NCBI GenBank assembly: GCA_020081605.1
Contig: JAHREC010000062.1
Coordinates: 3,162,001-3,226,000, forward strand
Direction: 5' to 3'
Length of the DNA: 64,000 nt
From: Albifimbria verrucaria
Taxonomy: Eukaryota > Ascomycota > Sordariomycetes > Hypocreales > Stachybotryaceae
Below are positions 1-11,775 of this stretch, in pieces. The notes under the pieces were generated by a model. That model had not been told where the DNA came from. It ran no database searches and worked only from the letters and a program-made list of their open reading frames with translations. Position numbers and translations under genes: made by a program. The stretch's first letter is position 1, and every line of letters starts with the position of its first letter.

Positions 1-636
1 CTCAACCCAGACCAACTCATTCCAGGCTGCCTCAATCCTAAGATCCCTTCCTTGTCTATGCCTGGCCCCACTTATGCTGGAGTCTGTACAATTTCGGGGA
101 CGCATGGCTCCCCGTTGTACCAGCAAATCGCGTTTATTTTGCACGGTGACGCTCTGTCAACAACATGCGCAAAAGGGAATCAAGTACGAGTATTACCGTG
201 CGAATACTGTTCCCGTGTCGGGAGCAATATAAAAGCAAAAGTACATCTTTTCAATGTGAAGGTAGGATTTTGCAAGTGGCCTCCACAATATTGGATAGAA
301 AGGTAGGTAGTCAGCGCTGTGGGAAACAGAGTCCGAAGTACACCTGCCTTGTATCAGATGTTTCCCAGGCATCTCGAGGATAAATCGTCCAGCCGACCCT
401 TTCTGAACGCCACGTTGGAGCTAAGATAAAGAGATTCTTAGCCAAAGTTATCATATCATTACTCTGCTATCACTTATTGTCTTTCTGTCTTGCCGTTCGT
501 GCATATGTCGCCAACTACAGCTAGAGGGTGGGCGGAATAAGCATCCTCCGTCAACATTTACCCTTCCCTATTGAGTGCCCCTCTAGAAATACCTTTTTGG
601 AAGTCCGGCTTGGAAGGCCAGGTGGGAAGACCAACT

Positions 637-789
637 GGGCTGTCCCTCCTTCCCTCATGGACCGTCCTCCCTAGGCTGGCCCTCATCCTGGGTTATCCCT
701 CCTCATGGGCTGTCCCTCCAGTCCCTTCTCATAGGCTCCTAAGCTGTCTCCCACATCCTAGGCTGGCCCTCATCCTGGGCTGTCCCTCC
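637..789. repeat. degenerate 70-base tandem repeat, about 3 units
   Basis: The 13-mer gggctgtccctcc occurs at 637, 707 and 777, exactly 70 bases apart. A second shared block, ctaggctggccctcatcctg, occurs at 671 and 758. The region is C/T-rich and low in complexity. It has no coding signal I trust, although an open frame runs through it. Confidence 0.7.
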
Positions 790-1330
790 TGGGTACCCTT
801 CTTGGTTCACTTTATTCACAGCGCGCAACACATTTCCCTGTCATGGGTGATGGCATTAAAAATCTCGCGCAGGTCGCTGCGGGATACAGCTACTTTTAGG
901 CACGCATATCAGCCAATCTAGATGTAGACATATGAAATATTCCGTAGTGTGTCATCTGACACATTAAGAAGCAGATTTTGGTGCTGGACATGCAAAGGGC
1001 AGGGCCAGCCACTAGGCATTGGGAAAGCAGTGAATAGCAGGACAGATGGACAAGGACCCGGCTACTGTCTGACGTACATGAGGTTGGCTAAGGTAAATTG
1101 TAGTATTGGGTAGGATCCTTGCCTCCCCATCTTTCCCCACAATATGGCCTTGTCTGGCTTCAGTATGTGTGTTCCGGCCATTATGAATGAGGCGCAGTGG
1201 CGCGACATTCGTACCCTCCACCTGCACCATGGTATTAAATAGATTGCTTAAAGCAACGAGATTCCTTTTCCATTGTCCTATCTCAGACACTCGGTAGTGA
1301 ACCTTGTCATGTTTTCTTACAGCCCAGTCG

Positions 1331-1713
1331 ATGGGTCTCTCAACCGAAGCTACAATTGCCCTACTGGCACTAATTATCTACCTTCCTACGGTTTTGCTTG
1401 CATTGTTCCAAATCTATAAGTACATCTCCAGAACGAATGCCAGGCGGCTCAGTGCTGACGGCGCTGTCGCTCCACAATGGGGTTCTTTTAACCAGGTACT
1501 TCTCCTTTGTGCTGACACACTATACTAGTATCAGATCAATTATTAACAAAATCTACCATAAAGAACATGAGTAATAGCACTTACACGCTCGCTCCCTACC
1601 AAAATCACTCAAACATCAACGAACCGCTTCTACCGCAGCGCTTTATCAGTAGCGATCAGCGCCGGATTTCACGATTAAGCATGACGGTTCAGGCAGACTA
1701 CGACTATTGTTAA
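1331..1713 (+). CDS. possible small single-pass membrane protein (weak)
   Basis: From ATG 1331 an open frame encodes about 15 hydrophobic residues flanked by a charged KYISRTNARR-type segment, the layout of a single-pass membrane protein, ending near a possible donor (gtactt, 1498). A second open stretch from ATG 1567 to TAA 1713 reads like a soluble, Ser/Asn/Arg-rich tail. I could not find a clean in-frame junction between them. A TTTTCTTACAG acceptor-like sequence just before 1331 means the start could lie upstream. No family was recognised; it may be a fragment or chance. Confidence 0.22.
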
Positions 1714-2517
1714 GAACTGAGCCAACGACTACGAGTGCGCGAGGCAGTATCTTCGCTCAGCCTCCAAACAGTGTGCTACTACAGGGGCAAGGCGTACGGA
1801 ATCAAGGATATAAGGACATGGGATATGGGACACTGGTGTCATTGGGTTGAACATGGGAATGCAAATGGTATTACACATATAACGAGTGTTGGAACACAGC
1901 TCGGATAGCTGTCGAATAAATCTCGTGCTGCATACAGTGCTATTAGTATACACTATCTTGTCGTACGCTGCTTTGTGATGATTGTAAACACCAGACGATT
2001 GAAGCGCAACGACCTTGTGCCCAAAGTTCTTTGTAGCTTTAGGGACAGCCCACTATTGTAAACCATTCCATTCCTTTCACACGAATTTTCTATGTACAAT
2101 ACCGCATTTTGCTAACTGTACGTGTTCATTTTCTTCCTGTTCAATTGCTGTGTCGGCAAATGTTAGAAAATCGGCTCCACCAAAGCTGGGCGACGGAGGC
2201 GCTTCGGCCAGCTTCTATGGGCATTCGATGCATTACATAAGGCAGTTGCTGTGCACCAACAACCTCAAGGCAGCCATACAGTGTGCAGCTTCACGTTGGG
2301 AGCAGAACTCGTACCTTGTCATAAACTGGCATTTTCAAACTTACTGCTGACCGAAATTCATTCAGCTTCACAATCTCTATTTCTCGACTTAGCGCCTTCA
2401 GCCCTTTGTGGCCCTGTCCGCTAGACTGTGCCCACTACCACGTTAGCACAGTCCTCTCTTCAACTTAGAGCTTCTTTATCTCACCATCACCACACTTGAC
2501 ACCTCACTCACCACAAA

Positions 2518-3990
2518 ATGTCCCACGTCACGCTGGCTCATCAGGGCCTCGCAGCCGCCGAGGCCAAGAAGTGGGACGAAGCTATCGAGAAGCTCACCAA
2601 GGCCCTCCAAACCTCCCTCAACCCGGCATGGCTCATCGCCCGCTCCAAGGCCCTCATCAACACTGGCCGCTACCGCGAGGCCCTCGACGATGCCGACCTG
2701 GCCTGGAATTCTGCCTACCAGCGCAATAAGAGACCACTAATGCTAGAGGCACAATATCGCCGCGCCGTGGCCTACTTCCGCCTGGGTGAGTTTGCAAACG
2801 CAGACTGCTGCTGTTTGCTCGCCATGCGACTGTTCAAGGGTGGCCCTGCTGTTGAGAAGGAAGAGGCATTCAAGCAGTTCATCGACGAAAATGGCTTCTG
2901 GACGCAGACATTGCAAGACGCACTCACACAGGCTCAGGAGGAACAGAAGGAACAAACAAAAGGAGGACCCATGAGCGTGGCAGCTGGCGCAGCAGCGGGA
3001 GAGCAGACCAAAGATTGGCGTATGGCCAGCACGTTGCGACTGCAGATTCTAGGTGCCATGGGAAAGCTGCAGCCAGATGACCCAGCCCGAAAGCTCACTG
3101 CGAAGCTCAGGCCTGAGGAAAAGAAGCTATCCACCCCGAATTCCGGATCTCAAACCGAGCAGGTCAAGCCAGCAGTAGAGTCTTCTACGACCACAGCTGA
3201 GAAGGCCACACCCAAGCCCGTGGTCCCCGCCGATACGCCACTCCGTTTGCAAGATTTCCAGAGCACCACCAACATGTCTGTTTCGATCTTTTCCAAAGGC
3301 ATCGACAAGGCCAAGTTCCAGGTGGACTTCCTGCCCTTCTCTGCACGACTAAACCCCGTCGTGTATCCAAATGGCGACGAGAAGGAGTTTGTCCTCGACC
3401 TCTGGGGTGAGATCGAGCCTACAGAGTCCAAGTATACCGTCACCCCCAACAAGGTTGAGCTGAGCCTGAAGAAGAAGACTCCTGGAAAGTGGCCACAACT
3501 TCGAGGGAGGCTAAAGCTTCTGAGGGATCAAATGCGGCAAAGGCTGATAATGAGGACGATGAAGCGTAAGTCGACTCAATTATTAACCATTGCGGATCTA
3601 ACTAACGAATGTAGGGTCGAAATTCTTAAGCAAGCCAGGAAGAAGGCCATGCAAGCAGCCGACGCAGCCGAATCCAAGGCTGCGGACACACAACCCACTA
3701 AACCTGACGACAAGGCCTCCAAACCTGCCGGTCCAGCCTATCCCACATCATCCCGTTCCGGTCCCAAGGACTGGGACAAGATCGGCGATGGCGAGGACGT
3801 TGAGGATGGCCAGGACGTCAACTTCTTCTTCAAGAACCTATACAAGAACGCCACGCCTGAGCAGCAGCGTGCCATGATGAAGAGCTTCACCGAGAGCAAC
3901 GGCACGAGCCTGAGCACCGACTGGAACGACGTCAAGGGCCGCACCGTGGAGACGAGCCCGCCCGATGGTGTCGAGGCGAAGAAGTGGTAA
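2518..3990 (+). CDS. SGT1: SGT1-like co-chaperone (TPR-CS-SGS)
   Basis: Homologue of SGT1, the HSP90/SKP1 co-chaperone acting in SCF ubiquitin ligase, kinetochore and NLR-protein assembly. The N-terminal ~120 residues are TPR repeats (AHQGLAAAEAKKWDEAIEKL, then a second helix pair). The CS domain is near residues 250-330 (FSKGIDKAKFQVDFLPFSARL ... WGEIEPTESKYTV). The SGS end runs from about residue 400 to the stop (GPKDWDKIGD ... FFFKNLYKNATPEQQRAMMK). The frame is open throughout, but the stretch 3508-3614 is not SGS/CS-like. A 1-base loss in ggg 3505-3507, combined with an intron at 3566-3614 (GTAAGT ... CTAACGAATGTAG, 49 bases), restores an acidic linker (EAKASEGSNAA) and rejoins the frame. 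The gene faces the next one tail to tail. Confidence 0.93.
   Translation: MSHVTLAHQGLAAAEAKKWDEAIEKLTKALQTSLNPAWLIARSKALINTGRYREALDDADLAWNSAYQRNKRPLMLEAQYRRAVAYFRLGEFANADCCCLLAMRLFKGGPAVEKEEAFKQFIDENGFWTQTLQDALTQAQEEQKEQTKGGPMSVAAGAAAGEQTKDWRMASTLRLQILGAMGKLQPDDPARKLTAKLRPEEKKLSTPNSGSQTEQVKPAVESSTTTAEKATPKPVVPADTPLRLQDFQSTTNMSVSIFSKGIDKAKFQVDFLPFSARLNPVVYPNGDEKEFVLDLWGEIEPTESKYTVTPNKVELSLKKKTPGKWPQLRGRLKLLRDQMRQRLIMRTMKRKSTQLLTIADLTNECRVEILKQARKKAMQAADAAESKAADTQPTKPDDKASKPAGPAYPTSSRSGPKDWDKIGDGEDVEDGQDVNFFFKNLYKNATPEQQRAMMKSFTESNGTSLSTDWNDVKGRTVETSPPDGVEAKKW
3566..3614 (+). other. intron in the SGT1 homologue
   Basis: GTAAGT donor, ACTAACGAATGTAG branch and acceptor, 49 bases. It is not divisible by three, and is compatible with the downstream frame only if one base is missing upstream near 3505. 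The pairing of the two shifts supports both being real. Confidence 0.7.
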
Positions 3991-4290
3991 GGCGAAGCAC
4001 GCGGAGGAGCCAAGGGGTTCGAGTCCTGAATCTGATGAGGGGCATCTACGGGCAATGATGAAAACGGACCATGAGTGTCATGTGGCTTTGCTGTTATACA
4101 AATGAAACTGCCGGGGAAATACAAATAATGCTAGGCTCTTTACCCCAATAAACAAGTATGTACGCATGCCTTGCAGTTTATGAATCTAAATTCTATGCCT
4201 CGTAAATTTAATCAAACGCATTGCCATGCCCTAGCCAACCATTCCCTCTTCCAAACTCATAACAAGCAAGCAATCCCGCTCTGTCAATCT
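3991..4290. terminator. convergent 3' region with polyadenylation-like AATAAA (4147-4152)
   Basis: A 300-base gap between the stops of two convergent genes. AATAAA at 4147-4152 on the plus strand lies 157 bases after the SGT1 stop, and A/T-rich flanks surround it. The GGTTCGAGTCC-like string near 4016 is not part of a tRNA. Confidence 0.4.
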
Positions 4291-6146
4291 TTACCAGGAT
4301 GAGTCCTTGGCTTTGCCTTTGCTGAATTTATCAACATCAACGCGGAACTTGCGCAGTTCCTCTCTCAGTCTCTCAATCTCTTCGTTCTTGTCCTTATCTG
4401 TGCCGTCTCTAGGCGCCGCCTCACCGGAAGCCGAACCAGAGACGCGTGGGCTTCCAAACTTCGACCTCCCCACCTGCTGCTTGGCATAGCTTTCTGCTTC
4501 TTCGAGCGCGGCCTCGTTACGAGCCGCGCTGAGAATGCGGGGTATTCAAGCTTCACCGGCTGGTCTGCGACCTTGGACGCGGCCTTGTCTGAGGCCGGGG
4601 TAAAGATGTGGGGTTTTCAGACAACATCTTCTTCAGTAGTTTATCTCTGTAACTGGGCCATGTGACTGCACCCTTGGGACGGTCTCCAACGGCAATATCT
4701 GCAGCTGCGCGAGACTTCGCCTCGATATCCTTGGGGATCTGTGTAATCTTGCTGAGGTAGGCGTCCGGAGCGAGATACGTACCGCGGAGCCAGCGGCTGC
4801 CGCCGGCAGCGTCGAAGGCGCGACGGCCGTGCAGAACACGGAGGTTGTCAAAGATGACGCACTCGCCGGGCTGCAGGCGGTGCGTGTAGACAGCTTCCTT
4901 ATGGTTAATCAAGTCTTCCACGATACGCGCCGCGAGGATCCATTCTTCTAGGCGTACGCCAGACCATTCGTCAATATCCTGGAAGGGAGGGCTCCAGTAC
5001 ATATTGGTAAACTCGCCTTCATCCAGGGATGTTCCTGGAAAACTGGCTTACGGCGGGTATAGTTCTGGCCGTGTTTATGATATCCGTACTTGATCTCTTC
5101 CGACTTGAGAGTGCTCAGCGGACCGCCCTGTCTTACGTGAGTCTTGAGCAACTTCAACACACGTTCAGCATCAGCGAAGAGCGATTCGCCGCCAGCGCAT
5201 GAGTTCTCCATGCAGTGAAGGAGCTGGACCTGCGGGGTCTCATGAAGATAGAGCAGGTCCTGGTGCAGGCCGAGGTACTCGCTGGTGTACGCAACATTGT
5301 CCGCGTTGGGCTTGGCCTGGACATCGAACGTTCTACCGTAGAACGTCTCCTTGATGGGGCCCATGGCGTTGGCGATTTCGACGACCGAGTTGGGATCCTT
5401 TGGCACGTTCTTGATGAAGACGATACCGAGACGGACCATGTCGCTCATGGCCTCCCAAAACTCCTCCTTTTGAGCCTTGAAGTCCTCGAAGTCGTAGTGG
5501 CGAACCCTGCTAGGGAGAGAATGCGCGTCCCAGTAATGAACGCCTGCCCGAGCCTGGACCTGAGGAATCGTATATAGACTGTCAAAAGCCCTCTCCCTAT
5601 CATTCGATAGTTCCTTTAGCAACTTCCAGTCAATCAACATTTCGTGATCGGTTTCCCCGAGGCGAGCGATGCCTCTGTCAAACTTGACGAGCAGTCCATC
5701 CTTTGTCTCCGAGACCTCGGTAATCAACGTATTGGGATCAAGCTCAATTGTGGAGAAGCTTTTTGCCCCGACGATGGATCTCTGCACTTTGAACACGGAC
5801 AGGAATCGCGCAATGAGACTGCCGTACGCTGAAAAGTGTGACTCTTGCCGCTTCCCCGTAGCCATAGAGCCGGCGTACCGCGCCGCTGTGTCCACCCAAC
5901 ACCTATAGGTTTAGACTTTGCGTCCGAAGGGTCTTTAAGCGTAAGCCAGTCCGCATCTTCAGGAGGATGGCTCCGGTACTCTTTGAAGTCAAATGGGCGG
6001 GCGTGAGAAGGCTGTAATCTTGCGCTCGTGCCTCCAGAAAAAGGCCTGCTCAGAGATGCAGGGAGCTTGGTCGTCTGACGGCGTGCGACGACCCGCCCTG
6101 CGCAGATCCAGCGGCTACGCACGGCCAGACGAAGCGGTGCCTGCAT
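4291..6146 (-). CDS. gamma-butyrobetaine dioxygenase-like 2-oxoglutarate/Fe(II) oxygenase, mitochondrial
   Basis: Two-domain carnitine-pathway type hydroxylase. The N-terminal zinc domain shows LRDSCPCSKC (C-x-C-x2-C) with a later His in LGETDHE, as in gamma-butyrobetaine hydroxylase. The TauD-type core has the HxD iron site in GLHQDLLYLHETPQ, the distal His in RVLHGRRAF and an Arg in GGSRWLRGTYL. The Met at 6146 begins an Arg-rich, acid-free leader (MQAPLRLAVRSRW) fitting mitochondrial import; Met 6179 is an alternative. The roughly 100-residue C-terminal tail ends in a charged coiled coil (EEIERLREELRKF), unusual for the family. Four one-base losses break the frame: A-run 5760-5764, 5023-5024, G4 4610-4613, G4 4539-4542 (plus-strand positions). 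Trimethyllysine dioxygenase is the alternative name, but the zinc motif favours GBBH. Confidence 0.88.
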
Positions 6147-6712
6147 GGTTGCCAAACGGTGAAAGGCACGCCAATCCAATATATTTTGCTCTGTTCAATT
6201 CTTATTGATGAGTGAGCTTTGACAAGGAAAGCAACAGGAGTGGTAGGCGAAGGACGAAGCCCTGAGCCTTAGTCCCGACGCCATATTGAAGCTCGAACCT
6301 CGGCTGTGGTTGGACGCCAAGTGCCTTAGTCAGCAGCATCCGAGGACGTTCCAAGCAGAGAGCTTCATCCAGAATGTCAATAACCGGAACCCCAAGAGAC
6401 ACAATACAGTCACCACTCTAATTAAGACATCCATGACAATTGACGTAGCAGCTGCAAATTAAAGGGAAGCAATAACATCCATGCTGTGGCTCGAGACGAT
6501 TCAGTATGCATACGGCACAGCACAGGCCAACAAATGGTGAGGTGACCCAACGTGGGCGATAATGTATTTGTACATATATAGATAGACCAACTTCTATTGC
6601 ATTCAAGACGCCTATCCGACCAGACCTGGGTATAGCTATAAAACCATTGTTCCTCTGTTTCAACTCATACACACATAACTTCATATCCCAACTATATGCC
6701 CACTTGGCCGTC

Positions 6713-8504
6713 TTAGCGGTTACGATTGCTCGACCACCGCTTGACCATAACCTCACGGACCTTGTATTGTTGGAAAACGTCAACAAACCCCTTTTCCAGG
6801 GCAGTGTCGAACTTGGAGGGTGGTGGTATATCCACATACACGAACACCAAGCTCTTGGTGACATGCGCTAATACTCGTACAATGCTGTGCATCCATTGCC
6901 ATGACTTGTGAGGAGCCTTCTTGCCGGCTGCTGCCCAAAGAGGATCCGAGTACGACGGAATGACGATGAGTCCAAACTCCGCATGGTCGAACACAGGACC
7001 TCTGGTGTAAAGCAACCAGTCGACGCCAAATTTGATACCCGCTCGTGGCACCCAGCCCAGTGACCTGAAGTGGTGGTACACGGCATAGTTGACCAAAAAA
7101 TCGTCGTCGGGTTGAAGAGCGGGATCATCCGGTTCAATGCGGGGTGGGAAGTAAGAATATTGTCGGAACAACGTGAATAGTTCCATCGCAGACAAGGGCT
7201 TGCCAGTGATTGGATCATCAATCGTCAGAGCCCCGAGGCCAAAAGCCAAGAAGAAAGCCTCTTCTGGCATGAGTTGGAGATGTTCCTTGTTGACAATCGC
7301 GGGGACATCAGGATCAATCTCGTCTGTCAAGGAGACTGGTGGAACATCCTGTTCACTGAGCTTGGAGTGCCCATTAGCCGAACCTCCTTTGACGATTTCA
7401 GAGCAAAGGCAGCCTGGCTTGGGCTTGGGGATCCAAAGCCTCAAATGTGGTAGACTCCACAGTAGGTGAGAATCGCACGCTCTTTCGACGTTTTACAGTC
7501 TTGCTTGCGTTACTGTCACTGGATGGTGAGAGTGAGTCGCTCGAGTTCTGCTTCTCTGCGACGGGACGGTTTGTAGGGCTAACACCAGGGTCGCAGACCA
7601 CTGAGGATTGGCTTTCCCTGTTATTCACAGCTTGGCTAAGCAGTGCCAATCCGGGAAGTTTGGCATCGCTCCAATCAGAAACTCTCGAGGCAAATGGAAC
7701 AAACTCGCCATTCGATGGCGCCTCTTCTAGGAGAATATCGTTGTTGACAAACACTCGCAGCGATTTCTTTGCGGCCAAATCGGCAGCCGAATTTGGTAGG
7801 GCCAGGAGTTCAAGCGGACCAACAGGGGCAACGAAGGAGAATACAGGCGCAGCGGGTTTGACTGAGACATCAGAGTTTGGTAGGGCCAAGAGTTCAAGCG
7901 GACCAACAGGCGCGCGGAAGGTGGGCACAGACACAACGGCTTCTGTCGAGTCATTAGAGACCTGGGGGCTTGTTTTCTGTGCCTCTCTGAGTCGTGTCTG
8001 ACGGATCACTTCTTGTTCCAGTCTTGCTCGCTCCCACTTGGCTTGTGCGCGGTCTTGTCGACGCTGAAGCGTAACTATCTCACTGACATGGCCCTGACGA
8101 AGCCCTCTTCGGACTTCCTCTCTCTTGAGCCAATTTGGCTCGCTTCGACTCAGACTACCCTTGCCGTAGAAGCCCTGCTCCCAAAGCGCCCTCATGGACT
8201 TTTCATCCGTGACGTGGACAGACGTAGTGGCCGGCGACCAGACTCCATTGTGGACTACGGAAGGTTCATAGAGCGGCGGCCTAATGATCTGCTGCAACCA
8301 GGCGTAGGCGACATGGAAGAGAGAGACGGGGTTGTTTGGGTAGAAGGTGGGAAGTGGAAAGGTACGGATAGGAGCAGGCAGCGCATAAATTTGATGCAGC
8401 GGAGGACCTTGCTTGGAGGCAGGCTTTCCATTGGTCATGGCATGCTGCATGGGTGCCTTTCCATTGACAGGCCGCGCCGGAGTGGACGTTTGCATTTCAG
8501 CCAT
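6713..8504 (-). CDS. SEN2: tRNA-splicing endonuclease subunit SEN2
   Basis: Catalytic subunit that cuts the 5' splice site of intron-containing tRNAs. The C-terminal endonuclease fold has the expected triad region: Tyr in VDWLLYTRGP, His in FDHAEFGLIV and Lys in HVTKSLVFVYVDIP. The N-terminal half matches SEN2 (LPTFYPNNPVSLFHVAYAWL, WEQGFYGKGSLSRSEP), followed by a long disordered, charged linker containing an internal duplication (7792-7917). A single shift at the G4 run 7427-7430 separates the two halves. Here one base too many, rather than too few, best explains the join (residues FEALDP then KPKPGCLC). No intron seen. It runs head to head with the glucosyltransferase gene, 1.6 kb apart. 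Confidence 0.9.
7792..7917 (-). repeat. 84-base duplication inside SEN2 linker
   Basis: tttggtagggccaggagttc at 7792 recurs with one mismatch at 7876. Each copy encodes APVGPLELLALPNS. The unit is 84 bases (28 codons), so the frame is kept. It lies in the low-conservation linker between the N-terminal and nuclease domains. Confidence 0.85.
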
Positions 8505-10088
8505 TTCTCGTCCGGATCATTTCTATCTGACACAACAGGTTAGCAATTGCTTCTAGTCTGTTTGTGTGAAACAAGTGAGGTTGGTGTTTTCTGCTCAGAT
8601 ACCGTTGTAGTCTATATTAACGAGCATACACTAAGGCCCAAATGAATGGTTCCTCTAAGCTCTAAAGATGTCATCACCGCAGAGTGACTGAAGGGGCAAG
8701 GTTGGGATCGGGACGGCAAGGGGATGATAAAATGAGACCAGGCGCTGCCAGGGGCGCATTGAGCGCGATAGCAGCGTCTCAGAATCGGTGATGAGGGCAA
8801 TATTTGGGGTAGGGGTCGGGGAAAGAGAGGTGGAAAAAGTCCATACATACCAGGCTATGACATGGCGACACCAGCAGCGTATTGCAAAGCGCGATGCAGA
8901 GACTCGATCTGGTGAGAAAGAGCTCCTGAATGCAATCAGCGCATGAGTAGCATACAGTCTGTGATGCCGGTGCGGCGACGAACAACAGGCCAGAAGTCGT
9001 CAAGAGCTTCGGTCGATGTTGATGCGAAATTTTTCTTGAGGAAAGAAAGCCAGTTGCGGTTGAGCTAATGTACTTTTGCGGCAAAGTGGAGCTACGCCCA
9101 AAGGGGGTAGAGCGTTCTGAGCCCTCACCTCACTGAAGGCTGCTCCATTATTCTGCAAGGGGGAGAGGGGAGGCTGTTGATATAGGAGAAGCTCGCTGGT
9201 GACGGCGGCTATCTCAAGTAGCACGCATCTCTGGTACTTTGCTACCAACATGCGTAGATGATTAGATGGCAACTAGAGATGGGTGGTCTGGCCGTATATG
9301 GCTTGTTTCTTTTCTTTTTGTCTTGCTTCTTTTTCTTCTTCCTCTCAATTGTCATTTGTCTATTTGTCTTTGTTTTCTCCCGTCTTAATCGCATGAATAC
9401 CCACTACACGCACGCATCCTCAGGGCGCATATTCCACAAAACCCAGAGAAATGGCGAAATTATCGCGCTAGACTCAGGCACACCTCCACTGAGCCGGCCC
9501 CTGATAAGGCATTTCTGAATCAATGGCCCCTCTGACGTCGCTATGGCCTTCCACCTCCAACCCGGCAATGCAAAGGTCGAACAGTCTCGGGCAACACAGA
9601 CCGACAACGCCAGCCACGGTCTCGCCAAGATCCGTGTAACTCCGCGTCATCGGCCGATTCCAAGCTCTTGTACCCGATACGGTGGGTGGCCAGGGAGGAG
9701 GCTACGATGCGTTATAGGCATCCAATTCGTCGCGACTGGCTGCAGCCCTCCGACTCCCACCTCGTATGCCGCTGACCGCCCATGCTGGAGGGAAAAGCAA
9801 TCATGTCAGGCAAGCTACCGATTGGCCTCGCCGCCGTCGCGTCAGGGTGATAATCTCACATCCCAGGAGCCTTTAAATTAAATTGCAATCCAAATACCTG
9901 CTTGGATCGTAGGGTGGAGGCGTCTAAGTGCGCAACGGCTGTCTTAGTAAGAACTAACTGCTTCCGCCGGAGTCCGCCTGCGTTGCACCTATATTTTCCC
10001 CTGCCCTACGTCGTTTGCTCGCTGCGAACTCCAGTGCCAGCGTGCGGTGGAAGGGATCGCGACCGCTCCGGATCATGCGTAGTGTGCA
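8505..10088. other. divergent intergenic region (SEN2 / glucosyltransferase)
   Basis: Upstream of both genes. It contains a strong T/C-rich strand bias around 9305-9375 and ACGC-rich sequence. Open frames are short and unrecognised. I see no RNA gene. Confidence 0.5.
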
Positions 10089-11775
10089 ATGATGCCAATT
10101 GGTTCGGAAATGTCCCGTCTTGTGGAAATCGCTGCGACAGTCTGTCTTGTCTGGAGCCTGGTGGTCATCCTCGTCGAGTGTGTCGGTATACGTTCAATGT
10201 GCGCTCTCCCTTCTGTGCTTCATTCCGCCGCCGAAATTAAGGCTAACTAACCATGGCTCCGTTTGTGCAGCCTCCGACATTTCACAAGAAAACCTGAGCC
10301 TCCTGTCTCGCCCAAGCTCGGCCAAAATGCCCTCGCGTAACCCTCATTCGGCCGGTCAAGGGCGCAGAGCCTCAACTCTACGAATGCATCGCCTCCACGT
10401 TCCGCCAGGATTACCCGGCCGACAGGCTGTCGATTCGTCTCTGCGTCGACAGTACGAGTGATTCAGCGTACCCGATCCTGAATAAGCTGATCCAGGACTT
10501 CCCCGGTCTCGATGCGAAAGTACTTGTCGAGACGGACGACCCGTACCTCCATGGCGCGACTGGCGACACCGACAAGTTGGGGCCCAACCCCAAAATTCGG
10601 AACATCAGCAGGGCATACCGCGAAGCCCATCAAGATGATATTATGTGGATAGTCGACTGCAATGTCTGGGTTGCTAGTGACGTGCTTGGTCGGATGGTGG
10701 ACAAGTTGACGGGTCAGACGGCTTCCGGCGACTCGGCACGTCCGTTCAAGTTTGTCCACCAGCTTCCGATAGTTGTTGATACAACTGACTTTCGCTCGAA
10801 ATCCGTTGCAAATGAAGACGCTGTATCGTCCTCGACGCACCTGCTTGCTTCGGAGAGCTCAGAAACAATCCCCAGGGGCTGTCTGGGATTTGGTCTAATG
10901 GCGGTGGTCGCCTCGACGAGATGTTCATGGCCACTACACACGCCAAGTTCTACGGCGCCATCAACGACGTTGGAATCGCGCCCTGTATCGTAGGGAAAAG
11001 CAACATGTTCCGCAAGCTGCACCTAGACCAGGCAACTGCAGAGGCCCCGCGACCTGGCCCCTCTGCAGACCTGCCTCATCCTACCGGTGTAGACTTTTTC
11101 TCCTGGCAGATTTGCGAAGACCATCTGATTGGCGAGCTTCTCTGGCGGCATAAGATCTCAGGATATTCGAACCACGGGCTCGTATGGGGTGATTTGGTCG
11201 TCCAGCCCATGACTGGCATGTCCATTGCTGCGTACACTGCCCGGCGCGTGCGCTGGCTTCGAGCGAGGAAGTTCAGTGTCCTCGCCGCGACATTGGTAGA
11301 GCCCGGTGTGGAGTCGTTTCTTTGCTGCGCTTATTTGGCTTTCGCTGTAACCACTCTGCCCTGGTTTCATGACAACTTGGGCGTGCCACAAACTTGGGCC
11401 GCCATGGCAACCGTCTGGCTGGCTTCGGTCTTTTGCTGGATGCTCGCAGATCGACTCGCGTCCGGCCGTCTGCACGCTGGCTACACCGTCACACCAGACG
11501 ACCACACTCCCTCCTTCGCCTTGGGTATGGGCCGTCCCGGTGGCATACAACCACGACCTTTCTTCGAATGGCTCGCTGCGTGGATTGGGAGAGAGAGCTT
11601 GGCGCTGCCAATTTGGATCTGGGCGGTCATGCTTGGCCGGACTGTTAGTTGGCGGGGAAAAGAATTCCGTGTTCGTTTCGACACTACGGTGGTCGAGCTA
11701 CCAAGCGACCAACGATCGAGGAGAGCACCAGAACTAGAGCGTGTGAGAACATCAAGCAAAGACAGAAGAGATTGA
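10089..11775 (+). CDS. ceramide glucosyltransferase (GT21)
   Basis: Makes glucosylceramide from UDP-glucose and ceramide in Golgi/ER membranes. From ATG 10089 (double ATG) exon 1 encodes an N-terminal membrane anchor ([19 protein letters not shown]). An intron at 10199-10270 (GTGCGC ... CTAAC ... TTGTGCAG) joins into the catalytic domain starting [17 protein letters not shown]. The GT21 signature is present: D1 in [12 protein letters not shown]2 in VDCNVWV, D3 in [10 protein letters not shown] and (Q/R)xxRW as RRVRW. Hydrophobic C-terminal segments follow ([25 protein letters not shown]). One-base losses at ccc 10330-10332 and C4 10870-10873 break the frame; after each the protein resumes at once ([13 protein letters not shown] after the second). 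The donor is slightly non-standard. Confidence 0.9.

Larger units (their letters stand above)
1..2517. other. gene-poor leading region
   Basis: No recognisable conserved gene. It contains a short tandem repeat (637-789) and one weak membrane-protein candidate (1331-1713). The last 150 bases are the C/T-rich, CACCATCACC-like leader of the SGT1 homologue that starts at 2518. Other open frames here have no family resemblance and are treated as chance. Confidence 0.5.

Noticed and set aside
3508..3614. SGT1 linker as one continuous unspliced exon
   Set aside because: The unspliced reading is unlike SGT1; a one-base loss plus a 49-base intron with good signals gives the expected acidic linker.
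4005..4035. GGTTCGAGTCC resembling a tRNA T-arm/B-box
   Set aside because: There is no matching acceptor stem, D-arm or anticodon stem within 80 bases; it lies in the SGT1 3' region.
9258..9518. Small hydrophobic protein with Phe-rich stretch
   Set aside because: The hydrophobic stretch is only a T/C-rich tract translated in one frame; there is no family resemblance.
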